DNA of 64,000 nt from assembly GCF_015832195.1 (NCBI RefSeq), contig NC_052017.1, forward strand, positions 11,484,790-11,548,789, written 5' to 3'. A program made the position numbers and the translations under genes. Shown piece by piece: positions 32,945 to 44,225 of the stretch; position 1 is the first letter of the stretch; each line of letters starts with the position of its first letter. The notes under the pieces were generated by a model. That model saw nothing but the letters and a program-made list of their open reading frames with translations, had not been told where the DNA came from and made no database searches. Source of the stretch: Motacilla alba alba. Taxonomy: Eukaryota; Chordata; Aves; Passeriformes; Motacillidae.

Positions 32945-35900
32945 GTCTGGAACATGCTGAGGTGTATCATGAACTGTCAAATCTTTGTACCCACAATTCT
33001 AATTCAACCACTTAATTACCTGTGGCTATAGGACTCACAATACCTGGAGGTAAATCAAACATATTGTATGGACTTGTGTACATTTATATATTTAAATGTC
33101 TGTATATGAATAAGTAGGTTTGTACATTTATCTGTATTTTTACACATAATAACAACAAGATTCATTTTCCTTATTGAGGCCATTGTCTGAAACAAAATAC
33201 TTTATTGCTAATATTTTCCATCCTTAATATCAGTGGAGACTTTTTTTTAAAAAAAACACAAGAACACAAATGTTTGTAACTTTATTATTTTGTATGCTTC
33301 AGCCATTTTATCTGATGTAAGTGTTTTAAAATTATTTCATTTTTAATCATATTTCATACAATGAATAACACAGTGGAGAAACTCATAACAGAAATTGAAA
33401 GCACTGGGATAAAAGAGACAAATAAGGGAATGTGATAAAAAAATGCAAAATAATAAAAAGTATAGAAGAAATAGATCAGGAGCATCTGTTGTCCCTGTCT
33501 CATAACACAAGAATATGGGGGCTTTTATGAAATTAAAAGGTGGTAAATTCAAAGCAGATAAAAAGAAATATATTGTTACCAATATATTGGTAAATATTAA
33601 AAATTCTTAGAAAGAATGCTTTTAAGGCTGAAGACTTAGTAAGATTAAAAGGTAGCTGTATGTTTATGTAGTTCCCAGGAATGTCCCCATCAACAATAGT
33701 GAATGATAATATAAATTCTGAAGGATTTAATAAGCTTCTTGCCACAGGTTTGTTACAATCTTTATCTGTCATAGCTCTGGGTTCTGTCAGGCAGGCATTG
33801 TGTTTCTTGGGTATGTGATCACCTGCTTCTGGTGATTCCCTGGGAAAGGGCTGCAAGTGAGATTGATGTTCCTACAAGAAAATATGGTCTTTTTGGATAA
33901 TACTGATATTTAAGCAGCTTCCTTGTATTCCTTAGAGGCTCTTTCTATAAAAAAGTATGATTTTATACGGAGTTATGTAAAGAGCTCATTGGCTGGGGCT
34001 ACAGGCTGGTACAGAGTCTGAGGTACCTCTGTGCCCAGTGTTTGTTCCTCTTCACTGAGGAATTGGGAGGGGTAATGAGCCAGAGCTTCCAAGGGCTGAG
34101 CCTTCACTCACCCCTCTTCCCAGGGAGGTGATGATCGTTTATAACACCTGACTCATGGTCATGAGTCTTGTGGTACAGCTGAGATCATGGGGGCTTGTGG
34201 GCTGCAGAAGCATAGATTTACTTGGGCATCTTTGATGGAGAAAGACTGAAATGTAGAGTAAGTTGGGGTAAGACATAGAAATATTCTGAAATACACAGAT
34301 TATAAATCATGCATTTTCAAGGAGATGAGAAAATTAAAAAAAAATTCAGCCTCTGTAGGTTCAAATTTAAAAAAAAAATATATTCAAGGAACACAGTTTA
34401 TAGATTAATAAAATTGTGAACATTTGAAAGTGGAAGGAATTGGGGGGGGTTGGATTTACAAAGAAGTACAGAGCGATTAGCCAGGTCCTGTTCATTTTAA
34501 TTCACAGGTGAATTATTACACTCTCTCAAGAGCACTAAAACTTAGATGACATTTTAAATGGACAGTCTATAGTTAAAATATTTTAGATGAAATTTTAATC
34601 CCAGTCTATATTATTCCAGCCCTGGCAGTGTTCCCTTTGTCTCTGGGCACTTGACTGACTGCTGTGCTTGGGCCTCACATGCTTGGCTCACGTGCAGCAA
34701 GTGCCTTGGATGGGATTCATCCGAGTGGATGTCAGCATCTACCTTGGACATGAACAGTCTGGATACTGACAAGCAGAGGACATGAGGCATAACTCCTCAG
34801 AGTCTGCTCCTGTACTCATTGGCCTTTTTGACAGACAGCTTTGGCAAGTGCTCATTGTCTTCTAATTCTCCACTAGGAAGAAGCACCATTCCCAAACCAT
34901 TCATTCATAACTTTTGCTCAGAGCAAGGAAATACTTCAAATCATTTTCTTGCCTTATTAATCTGAATTTTCTTTAAGCTTTTTAACAATAGGTAGAGATC
35001 TTCAGGAGCTTGGGAATCACTTCAAAGTATGCCTCATCTTCAAAATTTTGTCTCTTCTTTGTCCTTTCCTCTTTACTAAAAACTGAACTGCAAACTTCCA
35101 TTCCACAATGTTTCACTCGGTTTGCTCCAGTGACTTCCTAAGCAGCTCTTACTACAAGTTGTTCATCTTAGCCAAGTCTTCAGACTTGAAATATTGGCAC
35201 ATCCTGGTCTTTAAGCACTGCCTTGTCCCAAAGCGTTTATTATAAACAGATGATAATTAAGATTCATATGATAATTAAGGTTTAATGACCATTCATTATA
35301 ATCCATGTGCCAGATGCAAATTTACTTCCAGTGGAGTGAAGTCAATATAGAGTGAAAGGAAGCAGTGATGGTAAACAAGCATAGCATTTATCATGGCATG
35401 ATGAAAAATTCCCAGTATCAAGTTGAACATAGTGAGGTTCTTCAAACACACAATTGGTCTCAGTTCACTTATAGGTATGGATTAGTTGTCATTTATTACT
35501 CCTTTGTTTGACTACCCTGCAAGCAAATGAGTTCAGGTCTGACATTATACATAGAATAATTTTTATTTGAAACTTTTCATCAGTTCTCTGTGATCATGAT
35601 TTTTCTCAACTTTTCTTGATTTTCAAAAGCTGTTGATGTCTACCAAAGAGATAAAATTCAAACATTCAATTTGAGAACCTAGCAAAAGCTTTCTTCACTT
35701 TTAGCATGACGGTCATCCTACAGAAGGCCATATATCTCACAAATAACAAAATTAGTCTTCAAACATTTCCTTTCTCCCACACTAATATGTGGAATGCTAA
35801 GCATATGCAAAATCCTTGCTGAGCCTCTCAGTTCAGTTTTTGGTATTTAAGTGGAGAATTTCCCTTAATTATTCAAACAAATTAACTCCTTGTTTAATCA

Positions 35901-37529
35901 ATTCTTGGAGATCAAGTCTCCTGATAGAATTCCAAGTGTGGAATGCTGCAATAGATTATGTCCTTTAAGACTGTGGGGAATTCTCTACCAGAGACAATAA
36001 AATAAGCCTATTTCAGTGTACATTTTGCAAAATTTAAGTTCAAGAATGATACCCCAAGTGCCAAGAGCGTTTGTCCTACAAATCAAATGAAACTGCTGAC
36101 TGCAATAAAAAGTGACTGCAGCCTTTGAGAAAATGGGGAAAATCATATGGGACTGAATAGCCTAGCACCAAGGAACATAAAAGAGATGGAAATGTTTGCA
36201 AAAAAATAGCATCACGCTTTGTAGAAGGATAAATGTTTACATGGGTGCTGGGTGCTTGCTTAAATCGCTGCTAGAATTCTTTTCCCACAGCATCCAGAAT
36301 CAACAATCTGAATTAAGAGAAGAATTTAAAAGGGGTGTTTGGTTTCAGAAGATATGTCTGGGAAAATTTACCATGTCTGCAAATGCATTTCCAGTAAAAT
36401 GTTAATAAGCATAATTCTGTTCTGGTGGATGTCCTCTTCATTTTTAACCCTGCATGTACTCCTAAATTTAGTTGCAGTCTACTTCCTTACAGCTATAGAT
36501 GCCCTATATGTACTTAGAAGCAGATTAGTTAAATTATGGTTTTGATTTTTCTATCATGAAACAATATTCCTATCATAATGAGGTTAAGGGGCTTTGGAAT
36601 GGAAGAATTCACCCTTTTTTCTCTGACTAAGGAGCTAAGAACATAGCTATGACTTTAATAGAAAACAAATCTTCAATAAGGGAATATTCTTAATATAACC
36701 ATTACATGCCACATGCCTTCTGATTTACTCCAGTCTGTCTTGTACAGTTCCATTGAAATGAGTTAGTTCCAAGTTCCTGTAGTTTTCCTCAGGTATTTTA
36801 CAGCAATGGGGTTATTTCTTGCAATGAGACTATTTCTTGCTCATTAGCATGCAATTGCTATGTTATGAATGATGATAAAAGTACTAAAATAATTATTCCA
36901 TTTTACAAGCTTGGGTTCATGTTAATGAATATTTTAAAATAGTCATAGAATGAGATAACATTTGGTCACCATCCAGACACTCTCTTGCCCTTCAAAATAT
37001 GGCCACATATTGTATACTGGTCATGAGTCAGAAACAAAAGGTATTTTTATAGCTAATGTGAAAAGCTATAATTTTTACACAGTATTTCTCTTTTTAAAGC
37101 AATCTTTGTACTTTATTTGGTTTGATTTTCAAGGTAAACATGTATGTCTGAGCAATAATTGTAAAAAATCCCACAAAAACATTCCCTTTCTTCTTTGTAA
37201 GTGGAAGGTGGGTGAGGGATTAACCTCAGAATAGCTGACCCAGGGAACGGTGACTTTACTGGGCTGTGCAATTGTGCTTATGGAAAAGTTCCAACTTTGA
37301 GCAAATCTGGCAGTAGGACACAGACAGAGCTTTATGCTGATGATCAAACATGGCAAAGGTTCTGGTGCTTGTAAATTCCAGTCACATTATCTTTTCCTGA
37401 AAAATGATGACTTGTTTTGACAGTGTGTCGCTAAATACATGCCTCCTAAATTAGGAGCCTGGGCTCTGGAGGAATGGATATGGGATGGGGCTTTGAGAAA
37501 TTGTAAAATCTAATCTCTACTTCACTACT
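32945..37529. other. Gene-free AT-rich DNA
   Basis: No gene or transposon recognised. It includes a perfect 18-bp palindrome at 33576 and a G-run near 34441. Confidence 0.5.
33576..33593. repeat. Perfect 18-bp palindrome
   Basis: TTACCAATATATTGGTAA equals its own reverse complement. It overlaps a second inverted repeat, AATATATTG/CAATATATT, with loop TTAC. Confidence 0.85.
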
Positions 37530-37600
37530 GACCTGTTCTGTGTCCAGAGGCAAGGTCATCAATTCTCAGTCTCAATTTGCCCCTTGCAAATATTCTCTGG
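37530..37600 (-). repeat. Possible MIR-like SINE fragment
   Basis: TGTGTCCAGAGGCAAGGTCA then TCTCAGTCTCAATTTGCCCC aligns loosely with the reverse complement of the MIR core (TGTGACCTTGGGCAAGTCAC ... CTCAGTTTCCCC). Highly diverged; could be chance. Confidence 0.3.
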
Positions 37601-37817
37601 TCATCTAAACTAAGTATTTATTATGGATAATTAAAATTGTCTCATTGCAGGGCATTGTGAGAATTGTTTCAATGTTCTTTTACTATTCAAAATGTAACAT
37701 TTAGTATCAAATATTCATTTACTCCTGGCTTCTTTGAGTTCAAGGAGTCTCAATCTCTGTTTATTTATTTATGTACTTACACCAAACTAAAGGCATCAAA
37801 GGCATCAATCTTTTTTC

Positions 37818-37820
<3 letters not shown>

Positions 37821-37868
<48 letters not shown>
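37821..37868. repeat. (GT)24 microsatellite
   Basis: 48 uninterrupted bases of GT. Likely polymorphic and able to adopt Z-DNA. Confidence 0.97.
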
Positions 37869-37870
<2 letters not shown>

Positions 37871-38019
37871 TTGCATTTGAAATCTTTAACTACGGGTAAA
37901 TAGTTAAAGAGCCTGTTGAATGTGTAAAGTGCCCAACTATGATTTGTGATATATCAGTCTTTCTTGTTGTATGAAATTTTAGCTGCTTCTGTATTTTTCA
38001 AAGGTTTTAGGAGAGTACT

Positions 38020-38095
38020 GGGTCGGATCCTCAGCTGGTTTCCACTGCCATAGTTCCAACAAAGTCAGTGACAGTGTCTTTTAAATCAGACCTGC
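38020..38095. repeat. Old amniote hairpin-type repeat remnant
   Basis: GGTCGGATCCTCAGCTGGTT, then CATAGTTCCAAC and CAGTGACAGTG, resembles the "ggatcctcagctggtgtaaa...catagctccattga" repeat widespread in turtles and crocodilians. Diverged; family name not assigned. Confidence 0.4.
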
Positions 38096-38384
38096 AGGAC
38101 TCAAGCATGACGGTGGCCAACTGCATCAAACTGTCATATTTCACATCATTCTGTATCAAAGATAAATGCAAATGCTGCATTGCACATGATCCATTGCTCA
38201 GAAGTCAGTCAAATCCAGCCAATTTACATCAGCAGATTTGCTTGCTCAATTCATATAACCAAACATCCAGCACTCACAAAAACCTCCAAGAAATTAAAAA
38301 AAACCCAAAAAACTGTGGGGGACAGTGAAACCACAGAACAGAGGTACAGGCTGGCTCTACGTGTGGCTGCAGTGGGGAGACAGG

Positions 38385-38532
38385 GATGCCTGGGGTTTAG
38401 CTCTGTTGCTGTCACTGATTTATTGAGTGACCTTGGAAATGTCTTTGTGCCATAGTGACCATCTGTAGCACCACTTAAATACCTTGCCAGCTTAATTGCT
38501 GCTTCTAAAGGATTGTAAAACTCTTTGGTAAA
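38385..38532 (-). repeat. MIR-like ancient SINE
   Basis: GGTTTAGCTCTGTTGCTGTCAC, ... GAGTGACCTTGGAAATGTC, TTTGTGCCATAGTGACCATC, ... ATACCTTGCC aligns with the reverse complement of MIR across its core and beyond. MIR elements are sparse and old in birds, so a copy this readable may be under constraint. Confidence 0.45.
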
Positions 38533-38797
38533 AGACATCATGTCTGTTTAAAGTCACACTGTTTTACTTGAAACCCAGAAATGTTCAGAATACGCAATGC
38601 TGAATGTAATGTTGTTCAAAACCATATGTCTTATTTCAATAATTCACTGTAAGTACCTAGGGAAAATGCTATGCAATAAAATCCCATGTCAGCCTTCCTC
38701 AGATACAGTAATTGTAAGTTATCTCAGATGTCTGTAGATTTCAATCCGAGGGCTTGTCTCAAATTCCAGCTGCTTTAGTAATTTATAAATTACAGAT

Positions 38798-38866
38798 CTC
38801 ATCCAGCTTCCACTGAAATCAAAGGAAGGACTTCCACTGATTTTGCAAAATGCTGGAACTGGCCTA
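38798..38866. repeat. Old amniote repeat remnant
   Basis: ATCCAGCTTCCACTGAAATC, then GGACTTCCACTGATTTTGCA and GCTGGAACTGGCCT, resembles the "tcaatgggaagact...cattgacttcagtggga" repeat. Diverged. Confidence 0.35.
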
Positions 38867-41034
38867 AAAAAAATTTGAGAACCACCGCCATTAAGAGAAA
38901 TCCATGCAGCACCATCATGTTACACAAAAGAGCAGAGATGCACAGCCAGTCCTGGGATGGTGATACTCAGTTTTTAATGGCAATTAAAAGGTTTTGGTGT
39001 AGGTGGGCTAAAGGTAGAGTGAAATAAAATTACCTACATTATGTTTTCTGGGGTGGACTGTTAATTTTCATATGAAATTATGCATATGATAGTGTAAATC
39101 AGCTGATTATGATAGGAAACCTTCAGGTCTCAGTGACTAATTTGTTACAGCAAGTCCCTATTAGTGTGGATCCAATTTTTTATTTTAAGTACAAAGAAAC
39201 CTGGAAAGTCTCTCACAAAGTGTCCCTGTCAAATCTCAGAGAGAAATTCTGCTTTTTACAGTGTGTTTTATTTGTACTTGGGGGCATGTTCCTAATTACA
39301 GTTGTGGGAGTAATTTGTAGAGGGTATGCAATTTGAAAAATAGAGCTTTTCTTTTTGCTGACAGAAATATTTGCAAGTGGATGATGATGTCCTCCAGTGT
39401 CTGGTCTGAGGTTCACTTGGTGAATCTCTCTTCTAGGCACTTCACAGAAAGCAATTTTAAATGCCAGAATAAAAGGCATCTTTGCCTCCTGACCCCCTAT
39501 TAGGGTCTTGTTTCTTACTGAAAGAATGAGAGGAAAAGTTTGGCTGTGGCACACACCAAGCTGAAATTTTTGCAAGATGGTTGTAATTGGAAGGCTTTTA
39601 AATTTATAGCACTTGTCCCTTTGTATCCCCTCATTTTTTCTAGCTTCATTCTTCTGGAGAAATAACATGTTCTGCTTCTCTTTGCTATGGCTGAGCTGCT
39701 GCTAAGAGTTCTGTCACGTTTGCCTAAACAATCGCAATAAACACCATTATTAATCACTACATTATAAATCATTTCTAAAACATGAAAAAGAATCTATGAA
39801 AGTACACTTTGTTTTGTTTGCAGTATATTGTCCTTCCTCAGTGGCTGAAGTTCTTTGCTGTACAGAAATTGTACCCACTAGACTCCAGAAAACACAGTGA
39901 CCCAGTGCTCTTCTGTTCAGGTCACATCCAAAGGACCTCAGCATAGACTGACAAAGGACAGATAATCCGTCATAATAGTGCTTGTCTTTGCCATCCTTAA
40001 GGTATAAAAGGGCTCTAAAGAAGGCAAAAGTGGTCTCCAGGGGATACTTTATGAGAGCTTGGACACAAACAGTCTTACAGCCTGGATGAACACTAGTGGA
40101 CATTTTCGGGAACATTCTGAACACTGAATAATGCAACTCTTCTGTGCCCTTTGGGCACCAAGGGAAGCAAATCGGTCTTGTAGTAAGAGCTGGGAGTATT
40201 ATTGTACAGCCCCTGCATTTGGGTAATGAGAATAAAGCTGCAGTCTGTTCCTGTGCTCTCCCCTTGCCAAAAATTGCACAGATTAATAACAAGAAATATT
40301 CAACTAGATCCTTAGACAAAGGAACCTCATGTACCCATTGGCAGCACTGGATCTAGCCAGGTATTGGACAGTCTGGTCCAAAGTATAGTGTCCTAATGTC
40401 CTAATTTTGCTGCTGATTATTCTTGTTGCTGATTTATTAAATCAGAGGTTATTTTAGGCAAATCCATCTTGTAATCCAAGGTCTGTCAGAAGGCTCCTGT
40501 CTGGAAGAAGCAGAGGCTAGAAGTAAATGCTACTTAAGACTACTTTTAGGAGTAATTTCCCTTTTAATATCATATTATATATCAGGTGCCTGCCATGCAT
40601 CAGCAATATAAAAGCTGGAGTAATCAAATTTAAAATAGGATGAAAGCAAAGCATGTTACTTAGCTCTGTCACATGCTGTTTCTATACTGTGTACAATGGA
40701 AGCAGGCACTGAAAGTAGAAGTACATGACATTAAATTTTATTTAGTATTTGCCTGGAGTGGATTTTCATTTAGCAATGTAGACAGAGACTCCTACCCATT
40801 CATGCATATAGCTCTTATTTACAGTGCTGTGAATGACACAAGTCCCTGTGTAAGAGAACATATTTTTTTCCAAGCAGAACTATGCAAGTGATGCTTTTGG
40901 TTGCTTAGAGATAACAACAGTAACAGATAGTCCCAGACTTTGCCTACTGGCTTTCTTCAGTTTGTATGTGATTTTATTTATTTATTTAAACAATTGTTTA
41001 TTTTTATTGGAGGTTTTTTGAATAACTCAGCGCA
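38867..41034. other. Gene-free DNA with the longest non-PITRM1 open frame
   Basis: No recognisable gene. A 185-codon minus-strand frame (39762-40319) is unlike any protein I know. A canonical TATAAAAGG lies at 40003 on the plus strand without a gene downstream. Confidence 0.45.
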
Positions 41035-41160
41035 GCACAGCAGCTGGGACTTGAGCTCCCGGGCAGCCCCGGAGTTTAGTGGGTGCCGGGCTGGCTGCAG
41101 GAGCATTCCACTAGGTGACAGTGTGGTCCTCGGAATCCTCGCCGTGAAGTGATGGGAGGT
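41035..41160. other. Small GC-rich patch with CTCF-like motif
   Basis: About 125 bases with several CpGs in AT-rich surroundings, including GAGCTCCCGGGCAGCCCCGG and the CTCF-like motif at 41108. It is not a known repeat. It may be a regulatory element. Confidence 0.35.
41108..41121 (+). promoter_or_regulatory. CTCF-like motif
   Basis: CCACTAGGTGACAG matches 13 of 14 positions of CCASYAGRKGGCRS on the plus strand (A for G at position 11). It lies in a GC-rich patch. Confidence 0.45.
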
Positions 41161-41408
41161 ATTGAACCTTGTTAGGACTGTAATCATCGTTTGAAGAAAA
41201 ATGTCCCCTAGAATAATCACTAGGAAAACTGCATACAAATTGCATTGTCTTTTCAGGAAAAAAAAAATCCCCCATGAGTTTAGAATGTGTTAAAAATGGA
41301 ACTTAAATACATACAAGTAACATGATGATTATTATGTCTCACCTCAAGAGAACCAAGCAATTAATATAAAAGAACATTAAAGACCACCCCCTAGCCCCCC
41401 ATGCAGTA

Positions 41409-41446
41409 TTTATTTATTTATTTTTCTTTTTTTTTTTTTTTTTTAA
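41409..41446. repeat. TTTA repeat and poly(T)
   Basis: TATTTATTTATTTATTTTTC followed by an 18-base T run. Confidence 0.9.
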
Positions 41447-41553
41447 GTAGGAGGTGTTTGAGATTAATGGTGAAGGGTGGTGATGAAAATGGGGAAAATC
41501 CTTCCATCTCTCCTGGTGGAAGAAGCAGAGCATCAAAGTACATATTTATCTTT

Positions 41554-41569
41554 GGGGGGGGGAGGGGGG
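41554..41569. repeat. G-rich run, possible G-quadruplex
   Basis: G9-A-G6. Enough guanines for a folded or intermolecular quadruplex. Confidence 0.7.
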
Positions 41570-42780
41570 AGACTATCAGAATATCGCTACAGAAGAGATG
41601 CACCTGAACACTGTCCTGAAAAATGGGTCAGCCAGACTGGAATGTGAGAAGGGTGACTGGGGAGGTGCAGGTTCTTGGAGATTTCCCTTCCATCCAGAGA
41701 AATGAGATGTGAAATTAGCCTGTCATTCAGCAGAGTTCACTGGCCTTCTTCTGCAAATCAGAAGGAAGCTGAGATTCAAAATGAGCAAGCTGATCATGCA
41801 AACCCACTTAGGAGGAAGCAGTGTGATGTGCTGGAGGATCAAGGTATAGGAAAATAAAGCACTGTAACTCCAAATCCGGAAGGCATTTTCACACTGATGA
41901 GTTGTGGAGATGAGTTGTGCTCTTGCTTTCAGCAAGACCACATGGTGTGTTTCCACTACATGCACTGAAATACCTGACTGAATTAGAGTGAGTGACAGAA
42001 GTAAGGTAACAGGATTGAGAGGAGTGTGAGATCCTGCAACCTCCTGAAACTCATGGATCCTCTGGAAACTCTTCATCACCGGAATGAAACACTTTGTGCC
42101 ATAATACAGCCTTTCTTCTCATTAGTCTGCAGGGTGATTTCCTCTAAGGTGACTTAATAACATTACTAACATTTCAAGTCATCCCGTGGGCTTCACCAGC
42201 ATCAGCATTTTCTCATCAGTAAATTTAGTCACAGCTCTTTATGCTGGTTTTTTTTTCCCCTCCCCCTTTTTTGGCTGCTGCTATGAGTATTCTGGGTATG
42301 GATGTGATATTCGGGAAGTTGTGTGTGTGCAGTGTGATTGCTGATATCAAGCGCGCTTCCCAAAAGCACCAGATGCGGTTCTAAATCAAGCTGAGCCTCC
42401 AGGCTTTGGGAAGTGGTTGATATCACAGAGCCTCAGGAAGACTGTAAAGAAGGATGTTGCCAAATGGCACACATCCAATTAGCTTCCTCTGTGGCATATA
42501 TAGGAGAATTAGGGGAGACTTGTGGATATGGGAGACTTGAGGATGAGGATTCTTCAGATTTTTTTTTTTTTTTTTTTTGGGGGGCTTTTCATTTTTTTTT
42601 TCTTTGTATCCAAGAGAGTGTACAACAAGCTATATGTTCTGGTTAAGTTGTATGTACTGATAGCCATTGTGCCTCAAATGTCCTACTGTTGACTCTAGGT
42701 AATAATGGTGTTACATTCTTAAGAATCAAAGACACAATATAATTAGAAGAGGTATTATTTTGTGTTTAGCAGAGCACTAA
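41570..42780. other. Gene-free DNA
   Basis: No gene or transposon recognised. Poly(T) run at about 42560-42578. Confidence 0.5.
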
Positions 42781-42821
42781 ATTAATGATATATGGGCATG
42801 ATTCCACTGGTGCACATCCCT

Positions 42822-42835
42822 GTTACCATGGCAAC
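42822..42835. promoter_or_regulatory. RFX X-box
   Basis: GTTACCATGGCAAC fits the RFX consensus GTNRCC-N(0-3)-RGYAAC at every position with a 2-bp spacer, giving two facing half-sites suited to an RFX dimer. RFX1-3 bind such sites, often at ciliary gene enhancers. Confidence 0.55.
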
Positions 42836-43360
42836 AATATTATGTCATGTGAGTCTGTCCTTGGTGTTACTTAGAGCAGCGAGGTTTCAGCAAGCTCCTC
42901 ATTTATTTCAGAGACCTAAATAGCCGCTTTCTCTGTGTGTGGAATGAAATCGGTTTTATTAAAGCTACAAATGTTATATATTCCATTAATTGCTTCTTTT
43001 ATGTTATCGTGTTAATTTACTTTACTTACATGGAGCATTAGCATTAGCATAAAACAGATAATTAGTGAACTGCAAATGACTAATGCACCCATATTGTGCA
43101 AATTCCTCTTTTCATATTCAAAGCACTGCCATGTGCTTCAACTTCTTCAACCCCAACCATTAACCTCAAGCGTTTGCAGACCAAAAAAGGAGATGGAGTC
43201 GGTCCAAGAGGAAACATTCCCAGCTCCAGAAGCACTATCTGCTGATTCACAAAGAAAGAATTTCAGAAATGCAGCCTCTCTCCTTCCCCCATCAGTTCTT
43301 CTCCCAGCTTCTAAATAAAATAAAACAAACAGTTTTTAGAAGGATTCTTGCTCGGCGCAC

Positions 43361-43504
43361 ATGGTGTCAGGTTCGGTTCTCTGTTTTTCTGCTCAGAAAA
43401 CAAAGTTCTTTGATCAGGATCACTGTGATTACTGTCAGTATGACGGAATTGCAGTTCCAATAGGGGTGTATCCTAAGGAGCGTTACCAGATTAGATTCCG
43501 ATAA
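43361..43504 (+). other. Small ORF, 47 codons, unassigned
   Basis: ATG at 43361 to TAA at 43504. The product starts MVSGSVLCFSAQKTKFFDQD and ends with a Tyr/Arg-rich tail; two Cys sit close together (CDYC). Its middle and end look more protein-like than most random frames nearby, and TTTTTCTGCTCAG inside it would also serve as a splice acceptor. I do not recognise it. ORFs this short are common by chance. Confidence 0.15.
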
Positions 43505-43614
43505 TTTTGATTTATTGTCCTGTTTTTCCAAATATACTTTGATTTGCAATAGTGATCTCTGAAATGTCTGGATCAATGTCAGCGCACAGCCCCCTCTCCC
43601 AGGCTGAGGAATTG

Positions 43615-43628
43615 CCGGCAGATGGCAG
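43615..43628 (+). promoter_or_regulatory. CTCF-like motif
   Basis: CCGGCAGATGGCAG matches 13 of 14 positions of CCASYAGRKGGCRS (G for A at position 3, a commonly accepted variant). Plus strand, inside unique DNA. Confidence 0.45.
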
Positions 43629-43740
43629 CTGCCTGCTGCTGCTCCTCATCATGCATTTTTCATAAAATATGCGAAAGTAAACCAAAGGTACATCTACTGT
43701 GTGTGTGCTGGGGGGAGGAGGAGAGGAAATGTTTTGCAAG

Positions 43741-44146
43741 TCAAGATATACAATTAAAGGAAAATGCCTTTTTTTTTTCCTTCATAACCTAGATGAGTTC
43801 ATCAGATTTGTTCTCTTAGTCCTGTTTGTATGAAGAAATGCTGAGTCGTGGTTAAAACAAAATGAATCCCTTCCCCCACTTCAAGCTTTGGATACTTTGA
43901 AGAAATACTGCATCTCCCAACTACCAGCTGGTCAATCAATTTATCTTGTCATTTACAGCTGGGAAGTTCATCTATTTATAAGAGAGGTATCATGTACCAA
44001 AAGACTATTAATGATAACCATGGATCAACATAGATACTGTACATAAAAGCATCCTCCTCCTTCTCTTAGAAAATAGAGTTATGGTATAAGAGCTATAATA
44101 GAAATTTTTGAATCATCCACTGTTTGTTAATTCCTGGAAATACAGG
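43741..44146. other. Gene-free DNA
   Basis: Nothing recognised beyond a short T run at 43770. Confidence 0.5.
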
Positions 44147-44225
44147 ACAAGGTCCTCAGTCTGTGTAAATCAGTGTATCTCTAATGAAGACAGTTGGAAT
44201 GACAGTGATTTAGATCAACAGAAAA
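44147..44225. repeat. Old amniote hairpin-type repeat remnant
   Basis: GGTCCTCAGTCTGTGTAAAT, CAGTGTATCTCTAATGAAGA, CAGTGATTTAGATCAAC resembles the "ggatcctcagctggtgtaaatcagtgtagctccattga..." repeat across both halves. Clearer than the copy at 38020. Confidence 0.45.

Larger units (their letters stand above)
42781..43740. promoter_or_regulatory. Candidate regulatory block (RFX, homeodomain, CTCF-like motifs)
   Basis: About 1 kb of unique, repeat-free, moderately GC DNA. It contains a full RFX X-box at 42822, several TAAT cores (42981-43065), a 47-codon ORF at 43361 and a CTCF-like motif at 43615. Its uniform, low-slippage texture is what long-conserved noncoding DNA looks like. Conservation itself cannot be tested here. 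Confidence 0.3.

Noticed and set aside
39762..40319. 185-codon minus-strand open frame, with a second 151-codon frame (39213-39668) further along in the same frame
   Set aside because: Several stop codons separate them, the product resembles no family I know, codon use looks random, and one frame of this length is not surprising in 64 kb read in six frames.
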